DNA from: an uncultured Rhodospira sp. | GTDB lineage: Bacteria > Pseudomonadota > Alphaproteobacteria > Rhodospirillales > Rhodospirillaceae | Direction of reading: 5' to 3' | NCBI RefSeq assembly: GCF_937138205.1 | Contig: NZ_CAKZOT010000081.1 | Span: 25,414-89,413, forward strand | DNA length: 64,000 bases | In this document: in pieces, positions 29,501-37,453 of the stretch | How positions within the stretch are numbered: position 1 is the first letter of the stretch | Layout of the letters: each line of letters opens with the position of its first letter | Position numbers and translations under genes: made by a program | The notes under the pieces: generated by a model | Told to the model about the DNA's origin: nothing | Database searches by the model: none | Seen by the model: the letters and a program-made list of their open reading frames with translations, nothing else

Positions 29501-30305
29501 CACATGGCGGCTGGCCGCGCACACGACCGTCGACGGCGTCGCCCCCGACACGCCGAAGGTGGTGGGCCTGCCCTGGACGCCGCCGGGCACGCTGGGCCGG
29601 CACGTGGCCGTGCTGGCGGTGATCACGCACGCCGACGACGACCTGACGGCCGACGGTCCCTCCCTGAGCGTCGACGCGCGCAACGACGCCGGGGCGCTGT
29701 CGCGGACGGAACGCCGGGTGGCCCTGCGGGTGGTGCGGACCGAGCCCGTCCTGCATGTGGCCGACGGCGTGGATGACCGGGACCTGCGGATGCTGGCCTG
29801 GGGCGGTCGCAGCCCTGCCATCCGCATCGCCGAAACTGCGCTGCCCGATCCGGACGCCGCGCTCGCCGAACCGCCGGCGGAAACGCCCACGCTGCCGGCG
29901 ACGGGCACCCGGCACATCTACGTCGCCGTGGGCAACCGGCGTCAGGCCCCCATCGAGGTCGAGGTGCGCCTGTTCGCCGCGCCGTACCCGGGGTTCGCCG
30001 ACGTCACCGGCTGGACCAGCGTCGGCCAGGAGACGTTCACCGTTCCCGGCGGCGCCCGGCGGTTCACGCCCAACGGGTTTGAACTTGCCGACGCCGGCGC
30101 CCTGGCGCCCGGGCCGGGCTATCGGGCGGTGGCGCTGATCGTCCTGGTCGAGGCGCGGACGGAGGACGGCAACCGGGTGCTGGAGCCCCTGCCCGACACG
30201 TCCGCCGTCTCCGACCTGGCCTCGTTCTGGGCCGTGTTCGGGCGGCCCAGCGCCTGGCACGGCGGCGGCGGCGCCAGCCTGCTGGCGGTGCGGGTGGAGG
30301 CGTGA
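26553..30305 (+). CDS. Giant Asp-box (BNR/VPS10-like) propeller protein, probable target-binding module
   Basis: This 1,250-residue protein opens with a helical leader. From about residue 75 it runs WAGRGPRNVGGRITALVQDP, the start typical of sortilin/BNR propellers. At least six Asp-box motifs follow (for example TNHGDTW, SDDGGQTF, SDDTGATW, RDGGGAW, TDGGASW, PDSGATW), consistent with one or two beta-propellers up to about residue 840. The last 400 residues form beta-sandwich-like domains. No secretion signal is seen, consistent with delivery as part of a particle. By position it is the distal adhesin or a glycan-binding or glycan-cleaving head. The sialidase Arg triad cannot be confirmed by eye. 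Confidence 0.7.
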   Translation: MADDDDTLLEAGTEADNDSRLFARKPDDEWDRPDVILHALTSLDLDRIPTSAFDRAADPAFADARSAALTWAGRGPRNVGGRITALVQDPQNPGTFYAGSSQGGAWKTTNHGDTWAPLTGLVRANKEVAAAVGAVGLCARSPDHVYVATGVLIDKDTITGIGLFYSDDGGQTFDQVAAETHGAGDAFRRFSKILVDPWEPGRAWCASEHGLYRTEPAATAGDPPQAQPTADTTGLPSTDVSDLAIDFGGLNPAARPAKYTVYAAIKGQGVYRGVFDWSTQTYDVVGGTTWTRVFDPSPHAANPRRILFALCASQPDRLYCVFSYYQDGTKSSRVFRSDDTGATWNPTPALSASQGVHRDGNQHFHAYVLEVCPRDPDVVVAGSVNLYATRDGGGAWTKILDWTQYDLGDRAQHADMKAVVFEHAQYGNAAAFTGPDARRPREIWVANDGGVSQGLTDGSAWRKRSHGILATQFYDIQVHPEFPYIRSGGFQDNGTWMGFGGPTWHHMGGGDGGGSAFYHGDIQRLLLSWQGGSDHVFSLIDARPETRLMPLPRVQPELEYRNPLPDVAGLGPTEHDGPFRITVGNQTNRTTGFQHGGVFGGRVIDHPDATPDFLVARGGAAYRSTDGVQFDRLTGSGANDPSAISGRDVTALAYSPASPDTHWWVGTEGTANDAFLFRTTDGGASWLRVDTSQMSYIADVSGHPTRPEVAAVALSRDADQVYVTPDSGATWHEVARSSGDPNRDMPRTPVTCVRFDPNSPNDLSQPQTLYVGTGAGVFVARDIDLSAASPHGTWRHLNAGMPLVTVQDLHLVPILAEDGSVARHLLLCATYGRGLYECALDGTPAVRLFMRATVIDDGTTYHDSQAATTIDPRIRMVGTDATEELHWHRAFDLRVDSRDNFDYGDTFDGVDFDESFRSGILNVGRQNRIFAQIHTAGHETVDGIDLRLYYAHAEAAAPGQDPRAPDLDAGFWDDFPTPPPDGATWRLAAHTTVDGVAPDTPKVVGLPWTPPGTLGRHVAVLAVITHADDDLTADGPSLSVDARNDAGALSRTERRVALRVVRTEPVLHVADGVDDRDLRMLAWGGRSPAIRIAETALPDPDAALAEPPAETPTLPATGTRHIYVAVGNRRQAPIEVEVRLFAAPYPGFADVTGWTSVGQETFTVPGGARRFTPNGFELADAGALAPGPGYRAVALIVLVEARTEDGNRVLEPLPDTSAVSDLASFWAVFGRPSAWHGGGGASLLAVRVEA

Positions 30306-30313
30306 CACCGGCG

Positions 30314-30412
30314 TCACCCGATCATCGCGTGCCCCACTACCGACCACAGAACCAACACCAGGAACAGCCCCGACAACGCGGCCCCTTCCCGCAGCATGTC
30401 CGTCATGGTCAT
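30314..30412 (-). CDS. 32-residue hydrophobic peptide under SOS control
   Basis: The frame starts MTMTDMLREGAALSG and continues into a hydrophobic stretch of about 14 residues (SGLFLVLVLWSVVG) before ending AMIG. AGGGG lies 8-9 nt upstream of the ATG. The architecture, one short membrane helix in a peptide of about 30 residues, resembles SOS-induced toxic peptides such as TisB, though the sequence is different. Its promoter region carries two LexA-type boxes. It ends 9 nt from the end of the injection locus, convergently. I infer a damage-induced membrane-depolarising peptide, possibly involved in persistence or in releasing injection particles from a locus that has no visible holin. Confidence 0.6.
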   Translation of the reverse strand: MTMTDMLREGAALSGLFLVLVLWSVVGHAMIG

Positions 30413-30436
30413 CGTTTTCGCCCCTTTGCTGAAGTT

Positions 30437-30479
30437 GTTCCCTCTATGTTCCTGTCGGGAATGAGAACATAGAGCGAAC
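30437..30479 (-). promoter_or_regulatory. Two LexA (SOS) boxes and candidate promoter of the small peptide gene
   Basis: GTTC-N7-GTTC occurs at 30437-30451, and its reverse form GAAC-N7-GAAC at 30465-30479. This is the established alphaproteobacterial LexA operator. The two also create the inverted repeat CTCTATGTTC / GAACATAGAG. A TTGACG on the minus strand at 30489-30484 could be the -35 element, leaving the boxes over or just downstream of the promoter, where LexA would block it. Confidence 0.7.
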
Positions 30480-30523
30480 AGTTCGTCAAGGCCGAAACGT
30501 CGGGGCTCCCGCGTGGGCCAATC

Positions 30524-31303
30524 TCACCCCTCGACCCGGCGCAACACCCCCTCGACCACCGCCTCCAGCCGGGCCAGGTCATGCGGCTCGGACAGGCGAT
30601 GTTCGCCGCTCTTGATCAGCGTCAGGTCGACGTCGTCGCTGTCCAGCCGCTCCAGCAGGCGCTGCGCGGTCTGCCACGGCACCGACTCGTCCTTCATGCC
30701 CTGGATCAGCCGCACCGGGCAGCGGATGGGGATCGGCCCGCCCAGCAGCAGGTGGTCCCGCCCCTCGTCGATCAGGCGCTTGGTGATGGGATAGGGGTCG
30801 TCGCCGTATTCGGTCGGCGCGTACAGCACGCCGTCCCGCTCCAGCGTCGCCCGGGCCGCGTCATCGAACAGCGACCACATCAGCTCCTCGGTGAAGTCGG
30901 GCGCGGCGGCGATGCCCACCAGGGCGGCTACCCGCTGCGGCCGGGCCAGCGCCGCCAGCAGCATCAGCCAGCCGCCCATGGAACTGCCCACCAGCACCTG
31001 CGGTCCCTCGGTGACATGGTCCAGCACCTGGATCAGGTCGTCCGCCCAGGCGCCGATGGTGCCGTCCTCGAAACGCTCGTCCGACTGGCCGTGGCCGCGC
31101 TGGTCGAAGCGGACGAAGGCGCGGCCGGTCCGGCGTGCCCAGGCCTCCAGGTGGACCGCCTTGCTGCCGGTCATGTCCGACATGAAGCCGTGGATGAACA
31201 CCACGCCCGGCCCCTTGCCGGCTGTCGCGTGATAGGCGATGGTGGCCCCATCCGGCCGGGTCAGGCGCCGCGGGGCATCGGGTTCGGTGGTCGTCTGGGT
31301 CAT
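30524..31303 (-). CDS. Alpha/beta hydrolase, ABHD10-like
   Basis: This 259-residue cytoplasmic hydrolase carries HGFMSD (oxyanion region), the nucleophile elbow GSSMGG, an acidic residue in KDESVP and the catalytic His in SGEHR. MTGSKAVHLEAWARR and FVRFDQRGHGQS are typical of the ABHD10/palmitoyl-thioesterase-like subgroup, so a thioesterase or esterase activity is likely. I choose the ATG at 31303. It overlaps the divergent glycosyltransferase start by two bases, so both genes share a very compact promoter region that must lie within coding sequence. Confidence 0.85.
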   Translation of the reverse strand: MTQTTTEPDAPRRLTRPDGATIAYHATAGKGPGVVFIHGFMSDMTGSKAVHLEAWARRTGRAFVRFDQRGHGQSDERFEDGTIGAWADDLIQVLDHVTEGPQVLVGSSMGGWLMLLAALARPQRVAALVGIAAAPDFTEELMWSLFDDAARATLERDGVLYAPTEYGDDPYPITKRLIDEGRDHLLLGGPIPIRCPVRLIQGMKDESVPWQTAQRLLERLDSDDVDLTLIKSGEHRLSEPHDLARLEAVVEGVLRRVEG

Positions 31304-32561
31304 GTCTGGCGGGTGTCCTGGGGTTGGTGCGGGGGATGGATTGGCGGCGCACGGTACCACCGACGGGCGGAGCAGGGAAACGGACGGCGCACCGGTCGTG
31401 CTGCAGGTGCTGCCGGCGCTGGAGACCGGCGGGGTCGAGCGCGGCACGGTGGACGTGGCCGAGGGGCTGGCGGCGGCCGGCTGGGGCTCGTTGGTGGCCT
31501 CGTCCGGCGGCCGCATGGCGCGCGAGATCGAGCGGGCCGGCGGCACCCATGTTACCCTGCCATTGGCAACCAAGAACCCTCTGGCGATGCGGCGCAACGC
31601 CGCTCGGCTGGCTCGCCTCGTGACCGAGCACGGGGTTTCGCTGATCCACGCCCGCAGCCGCGCCCCGGCCTGGAGCGCGTGGCTGGCCGCGCGGGCCACC
31701 GGTGTGCCGCTGGTCACCACCTTTCACGGCACCTACACGCACGGGCCGCTGGGCCTGAAGATTCCGTACAACCGCGTCATGACGCTGGGCGCGCGGGTGA
31801 TCGCCATTTCCCGCTTCATCGCCGGGCACATGCACGAGCATTACCATACGCCGCCGGAGCGCATCCGCGTCATTCCACGCGGCGTCGATCTGGCCCGCTT
31901 CACGCCGGAGGCCGTGACCCGCGCCCGCATTGCCCGACTGGCCACCCGGTGGCGGCTGCCGGACGACGCGCCGGTGGTGCTGCTGCCCGGGCGGCTGACC
32001 CGCTGGAAGGGGCAGGCCCTGTTGATCGAGGCCATGGCGCGTCTGAACCGGCCCACGGTGCGGTGCGTGATCGTCGGGTCCGACCAGGGCCGGAGGGAGT
32101 ATCGCCACGAGCTGGACGCGCTCGTCGCCGCGCACGGCCTGGGCGGGCAGGTTCACATCGTCGATCACTGCGACGACATGCCGGCGGCCTATCGCCTGGC
32201 CAGCGTTGTGGTGTCGGCCTCGCTGGAGCCGGAGGCGTTCGGCCGCGTGCCGGCCGAGGCGCAGGCCATGGGCCGGGTGGTCGTGGCGCCCCACCACGGG
32301 GCGGCGCCGGAGATCGTCGAGGCCGGCGGATCGGGCTGGTTGTTCACGCCCGGCGACGGCGCCAGCCTGGCCGATCATCTGGCCGTGGCCCTGGACCTGG
32401 ACGAGGCCGCCTATGACGCCATGGCCTGGCGCGGCATGATGCTGACCCGCCGGGAGTTCGCGAAAGACGTCATGGTCCGCCGCACCCTGGCGGTGTACCG
32501 CGATGTCCTGTACGACGAGGCACCGCCGGCCGAGATTCGATGGCACGGACCACCCGCGTAG
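31302..32561 (+). CDS. Family 4 glycosyltransferase
   Basis: This 419-residue GT-B fold enzyme transfers sugars from nucleotide donors, probably to lipopolysaccharide or capsule. The N-terminal VLQVLPALETGGVERGTVD is the usual acceptor-domain start. The donor-domain motifs LLPGRLTRWKGQ and SLEPEAFGRVPAEAQAMG (the E-x7-E region) are intact. I use the ATG at 31302, but the first 30 residues are poorly conserved in appearance and a later start is possible. The family 9 glycosyltransferase follows 15 nt downstream, so the two are probably co-expressed for envelope glycan synthesis. Confidence 0.85.
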   Translation: MSGGCPGVGAGDGLAAHGTTDGRSRETDGAPVVLQVLPALETGGVERGTVDVAEGLAAAGWGSLVASSGGRMAREIERAGGTHVTLPLATKNPLAMRRNAARLARLVTEHGVSLIHARSRAPAWSAWLAARATGVPLVTTFHGTYTHGPLGLKIPYNRVMTLGARVIAISRFIAGHMHEHYHTPPERIRVIPRGVDLARFTPEAVTRARIARLATRWRLPDDAPVVLLPGRLTRWKGQALLIEAMARLNRPTVRCVIVGSDQGRREYRHELDALVAAHGLGGQVHIVDHCDDMPAAYRLASVVVSASLEPEAFGRVPAEAQAMGRVVVAPHHGAAPEIVEAGGSGWLFTPGDGASLADHLAVALDLDEAAYDAMAWRGMMLTRREFAKDVMVRRTLAVYRDVLYDEAPPAEIRWHGPPA

Positions 32562-32576
32562 ACCGTCACCGACACC

Positions 32577-33548
32577 ATGCCCGACCCCTCCCGCCGCCCG
32601 CGCATTCTGGTCATCAAGCTGTCCGCCCTGGGCGACGTCGTCCTGGCGCTGGGGCCGATGGCCACCCTCCGCCGGCACCACGCGGACGCCCACCTGACCC
32701 TGCTGACGACGCGCCCGTTCGCGCCGCTGCTGGAGGCGAGCGGCCTGTTCGACGCCATCCACCTGGACCCGAAGGCCGGCCCGCGGCGGCCCGGCGCCTA
32801 TGTCGGCCTGATCCGCTGGCTGGCGGCGGCGCGGTTCGACCGGGTGTATGACCTGCAGACATCGGACCGCTCGTCCGGATACTTCCAGGCCCTGCGCCTG
32901 ATGGGCCAGGCGCCACCGTGGAGCGGCATCGCCCGGGGCTGTGCCTTCCGCCACGACACGCCGCACCGCACGCGCCTGCACTCCATCGAGCGTCAGGCGG
33001 AGCAACTGCGCCTGGCCGGCATTCCGGAGACCCTGTTCCCCGACCTGTCGTTCACGTGGCAGGGACCGAACGCCGCCGACGTGGACCGCTTCGGCCTGCC
33101 GCAGCCGTTCGCGCTGCTGGTGCCGGGCGGCTCGGCGCATCGGCCGGAGAAGCGCTGGCCGGCCGAGCGGTTCGCCGCGCTGGCGCGCTCCCTCAGCGAC
33201 GAGGGCCTGACGCCGGTGCTGCTGGGCACGGCGTCCGAGGCCGGGGTGATCGAACAGGTGCGGGCCGGCTGCCCGGCCGCCGTGCCGCTGGTGGACCGCA
33301 CGGCGCTGCTCGATATTCCGGCGCTGGGACACCGCGCGGCCCTGGCCGTGGGCAACGACACCGGCCCCTTGCACATGATCGCCCTGGCCGGCTGCCCGAC
33401 GGTGGCGCTGTTCTCGGCCGCCTCCAACCCCGACAAGCACCGGCCGCGCGGCCCGGCCGTGGCGTGCCTGCGGCGCGACGCCCTGGCCGACCTGCCGACC
33501 AGCGAGGTGATCGACGCCGCCGCGCGCGTCCGCGCGCCGGTTCGGTGA
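32577..33548 (+). CDS. Family 9 glycosyltransferase (heptosyltransferase-like)
   Basis: This 323-residue protein has the family start RILVIKLSALGDVVLALG and the C-terminal donor-site pattern GNDTGPLHMIALAGCPTVALFS typical of ADP-heptose:LPS heptosyltransferases. It most likely adds heptose or a related sugar to the lipopolysaccharide core on the cytoplasmic face of the inner membrane. It lies 15 nt behind the family 4 glycosyltransferase. The length is normal for the family. Confidence 0.88.
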   Translation: MPDPSRRPRILVIKLSALGDVVLALGPMATLRRHHADAHLTLLTTRPFAPLLEASGLFDAIHLDPKAGPRRPGAYVGLIRWLAAARFDRVYDLQTSDRSSGYFQALRLMGQAPPWSGIARGCAFRHDTPHRTRLHSIERQAEQLRLAGIPETLFPDLSFTWQGPNAADVDRFGLPQPFALLVPGGSAHRPEKRWPAERFAALARSLSDEGLTPVLLGTASEAGVIEQVRAGCPAAVPLVDRTALLDIPALGHRAALAVGNDTGPLHMIALAGCPTVALFSAASNPDKHRPRGPAVACLRRDALADLPTSEVIDAAARVRAPVR

Positions 33549-33617
33549 TCCAGGTGTTTCCTCGACCCCCTCATGCGTTGGCGAGAGCCGACAGATCGGC
33601 ACAAAACCCCACCCCAA

Positions 33618-33640
33618 CCCTCCCCATTTCATGGGGAGGG
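33618..33640. repeat. Short perfect hairpin upstream of the mipZ remnant
   Basis: CCCTCCCCAT and ATGGGGAGGG pair perfectly around a 3-nt loop. The hairpin is preceded by a C-rich run (ACCCCACCCCAA), a form often seen in dispersed intergenic palindromes. It sits exactly where the missing N-terminal half of the MipZ gene would be expected, so it may mark the deletion or insertion junction. Confidence 0.6.
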
Positions 33641-33652
33641 AGCCCGGCCAGT

Positions 33653-34057
33653 ATGCGCATCCTGCGCCCCAGCCACTACAGCGAGATGGTCTGGGACATC
33701 AAGAAACAGCGCGGCCTGCGCGACGGCGGCTCGATCCACTGGGTGGTGCTGCGCAACCGACTGTCGCAACTCGACGCCCGCAACAAGCGCGACATGGAGG
33801 GCCTGTTGCGCGATCTGGCGCGGCGCATCGGCTTCCAGCTGATCGAGGGCCTGTGCGAGCGCGTGATCTACCGCGAGATGTACCTGAAGGGCCTGACCCT
33901 GCTGGACCTGCGCGAGAAGGGCACCGACATCACCTTGTCCATGTCGCACATCGCCGCGCGGCAGGAACTGCGCCGCCTGCTCGACGCGCTGGGCGTGCCG
34001 CAGCAGGCCGGCGGCGCCGACGAGCCGGAGCCGGTGCGCGCGGCGGCGGTGGGGTGA
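33653..34057 (+). CDS. mipZ: MipZ division-plane ATPase, C-terminal half only
   Basis: The 134 residues include PSHYSEMVWDIKKQRG, WVVLRNRLSQLDARNKRD and YREMYLKGLTLLDL, which are the distinctive C-terminal part of MipZ, the ParA-like regulator of FtsZ position in alphaproteobacteria. A full MipZ is about 270 residues and begins with a Walker A loop. No Walker A or switch region exists upstream: the frame runs into the glycosyltransferase in another frame, with a hairpin between. The fragment cannot bind ATP on its own. The following VWA and J-domain genes look intact. Either this is a truncated pseudogene and a complete copy exists elsewhere, or the sequence is rearranged. Confidence 0.75.
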   Translation: MRILRPSHYSEMVWDIKKQRGLRDGGSIHWVVLRNRLSQLDARNKRDMEGLLRDLARRIGFQLIEGLCERVIYREMYLKGLTLLDLREKGTDITLSMSHIAARQELRRLLDALGVPQQAGGADEPEPVRAAAVG

Positions 34058-34134
34058 GGGCATCCACCCCCCCTTTCCCCGCGCCCGGAAACGCCCCATC
34101 TTGCGGGGACGACAAGGGCTTGGGTGAGTGCGTG

Positions 34135-34935
34135 GTGCCGTCTGACAAGGATCATAAACGCCCCGACGATTACACGCCGGCGCCGCGCGGCGGCTCCGAC
34201 GTCGACGCCTTCCTAAAGCGGGCGCGCGCGGCGACTCCCGCGCCGGCGGCCGGCGGGTCGGTCGATGCCTTTCTCGATCAGGTGCGGGCCACCCCGACCA
34301 CCGGGCGGGGCCGTCTGATCTTCGCCATGGATGCCACCGCCAGCCGCCAGCCCACCTGGGACCTGGCCATGGAGACCCAGGCGGCCATGTTCGCCACCGC
34401 CACCACGGCCGGCGATCTGGCCGTTCAGTTGGTGTTCTATCGCGGCATGGGGGAATGCAAGGCCGGCCCGTTCGTCACCCGCCCCGACGACATGGTGCGG
34501 CGCATGACGTCGGTCACCTGCCGCGCCGGCCGCACACAGATCGCCCGCATCCTCCGCCATGCGCTGAAGGTCCACGCCGAGGCCCCGGTCAGTGCCCTGG
34601 TGTTCATCGGTGACTGCGTCGAGGAGGAACCGGACGAGCTGTACGGGCTGGCCGGCGAGATGGGCCTGCGCAAGCTGCCGGCCTTCATCTTTCACGAGGG
34701 GCACGAACCCCACGCCGCCCAGGCGCTGGGCCACATCGCCCGCCTGTCGGGCGGGGCCTGCTGCCGCTTTGACGCGCGCGGACCGGACGAGCTGCGCCGG
34801 CTGCTGGGCGCCGTGGCGGTGTACGCGGCCGGCGGCCGCCCGGCGCTGGAGGATCACGCCCGCAAGGCCGGCGGCGCCGTGCTGCGCCTGACCGACCAGA
34901 TGACGCGCGCCGCGACCGGCCGTGGGAGTCGCTGA
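34135..34935 (+). CDS. VWA-fold protein, TerY-like
   Basis: This protein of about 266 residues has a disordered Pro/Gly/Ala-rich leader (to about residue 50) and then a von Willebrand A-like domain. It contains RLIFAMDATASRQPTW (the DxTxS-type metal site), AVQLVFYRG, and SALVFIGDCVEEEPDEL. I favour the GTG at 34135, with GGTGAG 6 nt upstream; a GTG one codon earlier is possible. It is followed 3 nt later by the J-domain protein, so the pair is an operon. The function is unknown. Confidence 0.75.
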   Translation: MPSDKDHKRPDDYTPAPRGGSDVDAFLKRARAATPAPAAGGSVDAFLDQVRATPTTGRGRLIFAMDATASRQPTWDLAMETQAAMFATATTAGDLAVQLVFYRGMGECKAGPFVTRPDDMVRRMTSVTCRAGRTQIARILRHALKVHAEAPVSALVFIGDCVEEEPDELYGLAGEMGLRKLPAFIFHEGHEPHAAQALGHIARLSGGACCRFDARGPDELRRLLGAVAVYAAGGRPALEDHARKAGGAVLRLTDQMTRAATGRGSR

Positions 34936-34938
34936 GCC

Positions 34939-35727
34939 ATGGTGCCGATGCTCATTCTTGGTGTGATCCTGGCCTTGGTGCTGGTGGTGGTGCTGCGGCA
35001 AGCGACGGCGGTCGACGCGCGCCAGCTGCTGCGCGTGCTGGGGTGGAGCCTTGGCGCGGTGATCCTGGCGGGCGTGCTGTTCCTAATCGTCAGCGGGCGC
35101 ATGGCCTGGGCACTGACCGGGCTGGCGGCGCTGGCGCCGTGGGTGGTGCGCGGTTTGCGGGTCGCGGCCGTCGGGCGTCAGGCGGCCGGCATTCTGCGCG
35201 GGCTTGGTTTGTCTGGGGGCGGTGGGCTCGGCGGCCCGGGCGGTTTCGGTCGCGCCGACCCGGACCCGGACGACCAGTCGACCGTCACCACGCGCTTCCT
35301 GCGCATGAGGCTGTCGCACGCCACCGGCGCCATGAGCGGCGTCGTGCGCGAAGGACCGTTGCGCGGCCGCGCCCTGGATGATCTGAGCGAGCAGGAGGCG
35401 GCCAGCCTGTGGCAGGCGGTCCAGGCCGATCCGGAAAGCGCCCGGGTGCTCGATGCCTGGCTGGAGCGCGCCCGGCCCGAGTGGCACGCCGCCGCCCGCG
35501 CGGCCGGGCCGGAGGAGCCGCCCGAGTCCCCGGCCTCCAACGGCCCGATGTCGCGCGCCGAGGCGCTGCAGGTGCTCGGCCTGGAGGAGGGCGCCAGCGC
35601 CGACGACGTCCGCGCCGCGCACCGGCGCCTGATCGTGCTGGTGCATCCGGACCGGGGCGGCACGCCATACCTGGCGGCGCGGCTCAACCAGGCCCGCGAC
35701 GTGTTGCTGGGCGACGGGCGGCGGTGA
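34939..35727 (+). CDS. Membrane-anchored J-domain (DnaJ-like) protein
   Basis: This 262-residue protein has two N-terminal membrane helices (about 3-20 and 34-52, with a further hydrophobic stretch to 70), a Gly-rich linker near residues 92-110, and a C-terminal J-domain. The HPD motif is present in VHPDRGGTPYLAARLNQARD. Single J-domain membrane proteins of this type recruit DnaK to the membrane (TIM14/DjlA-like topology). It is coupled to the VWA gene. Confidence 0.85.
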   Translation: MVPMLILGVILALVLVVVLRQATAVDARQLLRVLGWSLGAVILAGVLFLIVSGRMAWALTGLAALAPWVVRGLRVAAVGRQAAGILRGLGLSGGGGLGGPGGFGRADPDPDDQSTVTTRFLRMRLSHATGAMSGVVREGPLRGRALDDLSEQEAASLWQAVQADPESARVLDAWLERARPEWHAAARAAGPEEPPESPASNGPMSRAEALQVLGLEEGASADDVRAAHRRLIVLVHPDRGGTPYLAARLNQARDVLLGDGRR

Positions 35728-35818
35728 CGGGGCCGAATGGCATCGACCGCCCTGGAACCGCCGACGCCGGCGCGATACGCTGATTTGAGTGGACGGGAGT
35801 GTGGTCTGGAGGTCGCCC

Positions 35819-36037
35819 ATGTACGCGAAGAACACCGCCACGTTATCGGCCTCGTTCCGCATCGCCATTCCAAAGGCGGTGCGGACGGACCGGAACTGGC
35901 AGCCGGGGCAGGAGTTCGCCTTTGTGCCCAAAGGCGACGGTGTTCTGTTGATCCCGGTGCCAAGCCCCCCGGATTTGGTCGGGCTGGCCCGAGATGCCGA
36001 CCCGGCAGGGTACCGTGATCGTACGGATCGCAGGTGA
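35819..36037 (+). CDS. AbrB/MazE-fold antitoxin (VapB-type)
   Basis: This 72-residue protein starts MYAKNTATLSASFRIAIPKA, the swapped-hairpin DNA-binding core of AbrB-like antitoxins. The C-terminal tail would bind and block the toxin. GGAGG lies 6 nt before the ATG. Its TGA shares a base with the toxin ATG, the usual tight coupling of such pairs. It probably autorepresses the pair. Confidence 0.8.
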   Translation: MYAKNTATLSASFRIAIPKAVRTDRNWQPGQEFAFVPKGDGVLLIPVPSPPDLVGLARDADPAGYRDRTDRR

Positions 36038-36423
36038 TGCGGCTGGTCGACACGTCCGCGTGGATCGAGGTGTTAATAGGATCTCCTCTCGCCACCGCGA
36101 TCACGCCGAGGCTGCCGTCCCCGGGTGAATGGCTGGTTCCGACGATCGTGCAGTTCGAGCTGGCAAAGTGGCTGATGCGAGAGACAGGAGATGAGACGTG
36201 CGATCGCGTGATCGCGTTTACCCAGACGTGTGTGGTCGCCGGGCTGGACACCAGAACGGCACTCTTCGCCGCTGAGGTCGCGGCCCGGCACACTCTGGCG
36301 ATGGCCGATGCCGTCGTTTACGCGACGGCCCTCATGTGGGATGCCGATGTCGTGACGTGTGATCGCCATTTCGAGGGTTTGCCTCGGGTTGACTATCTGC
36401 CGAAACAACCCCTCGGGACATGA
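36037..36423 (+). CDS. PIN-domain ribonuclease toxin (VapC-type)
   Basis: This 128-residue protein has the PIN acidic residues: Asp in LVDTSAW, Glu in VQFELAKW, Asp in MADAVVYATA and Asp in DADVVTCD. VapC toxins cut tRNA or rRNA and are restrained by the antitoxin encoded just upstream. A GTG at 36034 would add one residue. The composition is slightly less GC-rich than its neighbours, compatible with transfer. Confidence 0.85.
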   Translation: MRLVDTSAWIEVLIGSPLATAITPRLPSPGEWLVPTIVQFELAKWLMRETGDETCDRVIAFTQTCVVAGLDTRTALFAAEVAARHTLAMADAVVYATALMWDADVVTCDRHFEGLPRVDYLPKQPLGT

Positions 36424-36568
36424 GCCGCTGGGGGTTGCACGCGCTTTTCCGCCCGACGTCACACCAAGCCCCCCGCTTGCGGCCGGTGCGCAACCGTGGC
36501 ACAACCCACGCACCCTGGACCGTCACTCTGTTGACGCGAGCAGTTCATCCTTCGCAAGGGGAAAGAGC

Positions 36569-37453
36569 ATGACCAAGCCTGTGCGCAAAGCCGTCTTTCC
36601 GGTGGCCGGTCTCGGCACCCGGTTCCTGCCGGCGACCAAGACCATGGCCAAGGAAATGCTTCCCGTGGTGGACAAGCCGTTGATCCAGTACGCGGTCGAG
36701 GAAGCGGCGGCGGCCGGCATCGAGTATTTCATCTTCGTCACCGGACGCGGCAAGCACGTGCTGGTCGAGCATTTCGACCACGCCGTGGAGCTTGAACAGC
36801 TGCTGGAGGCGCGCGGCAAGACCGAGGCGCTTGAAGACCTGCGCGCCGCCATTCCCGCCCCGGGCACCGTCATCTCGACGCGCCAGCGCAACCCGCTCGG
36901 CCTGGGCCATGCGGTGTGGTGCGCGCGCGCCTTCATCGGCGAGGACGAGCCGTTTGCCGTCATCCTGCCCGACGACCTGATCCTGTCGGACACGCCGGCC
37001 ATCGGCCAGTTGATCCAGGCCCATTCGGAGGTCGGCGGCAACGTGGTGGCCACCGAGGACGTGCCGCGCGACCAGACCAACAAGTACGGCATCCTCAAGG
37101 TGCAGTCGGACGACGGCCGCCTGGCCCGCGCCGACGGCCTGGTGGAAAAGCCCAAGCCGGAGGACGCGCCCTCCACCCTGTCGATCATCGGCCGGTATGT
37201 GCTGGACGCCAAGGTGATGGACCGGCTGGGGTCCATCGGCAAGGGCTCGGGTGGGGAAATCCAACTCACCGACGGCATGGCGGCCACGCTCGACGACGGC
37301 GTGCCGTTCCACGGCGTGCGGTTCGAGGGCACCCGCTTCGACTGCGGCGACAAGGTGGGCTTCCTGCAGGCGAACCTCGCGTTCGCGCTGGACCGCCCGG
37401 ACATGCGCGACAAGGTCGCGGCCTTCGTCAAGGACATGGCCGCCGGGCTGTGA
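36569..37453 (+). CDS. galU: UTP-glucose-1-phosphate uridylyltransferase
   Basis: This 294-residue cytoplasmic enzyme makes UDP-glucose for envelope polysaccharides. The nucleotide-binding signature GLGTRFLPATKTMAKEMLP lies at residues about 13-31. GQNPLGLGHAVWCAR-like RNPLGLGHAVWCA and GEIQLTDGMA follow in order. The start at 36569 follows AAGGGG. An upstream in-frame extension has no convincing start site or homologous features. The gene stands alone, followed by a hairpin and a long intergenic region. Confidence 0.95.
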   Translation: MTKPVRKAVFPVAGLGTRFLPATKTMAKEMLPVVDKPLIQYAVEEAAAAGIEYFIFVTGRGKHVLVEHFDHAVELEQLLEARGKTEALEDLRAAIPAPGTVISTRQRNPLGLGHAVWCARAFIGEDEPFAVILPDDLILSDTPAIGQLIQAHSEVGGNVVATEDVPRDQTNKYGILKVQSDDGRLARADGLVEKPKPEDAPSTLSIIGRYVLDAKVMDRLGSIGKGSGGEIQLTDGMAATLDDGVPFHGVRFEGTRFDCGDKVGFLQANLAFALDRPDMRDKVAAFVKDMAAGL

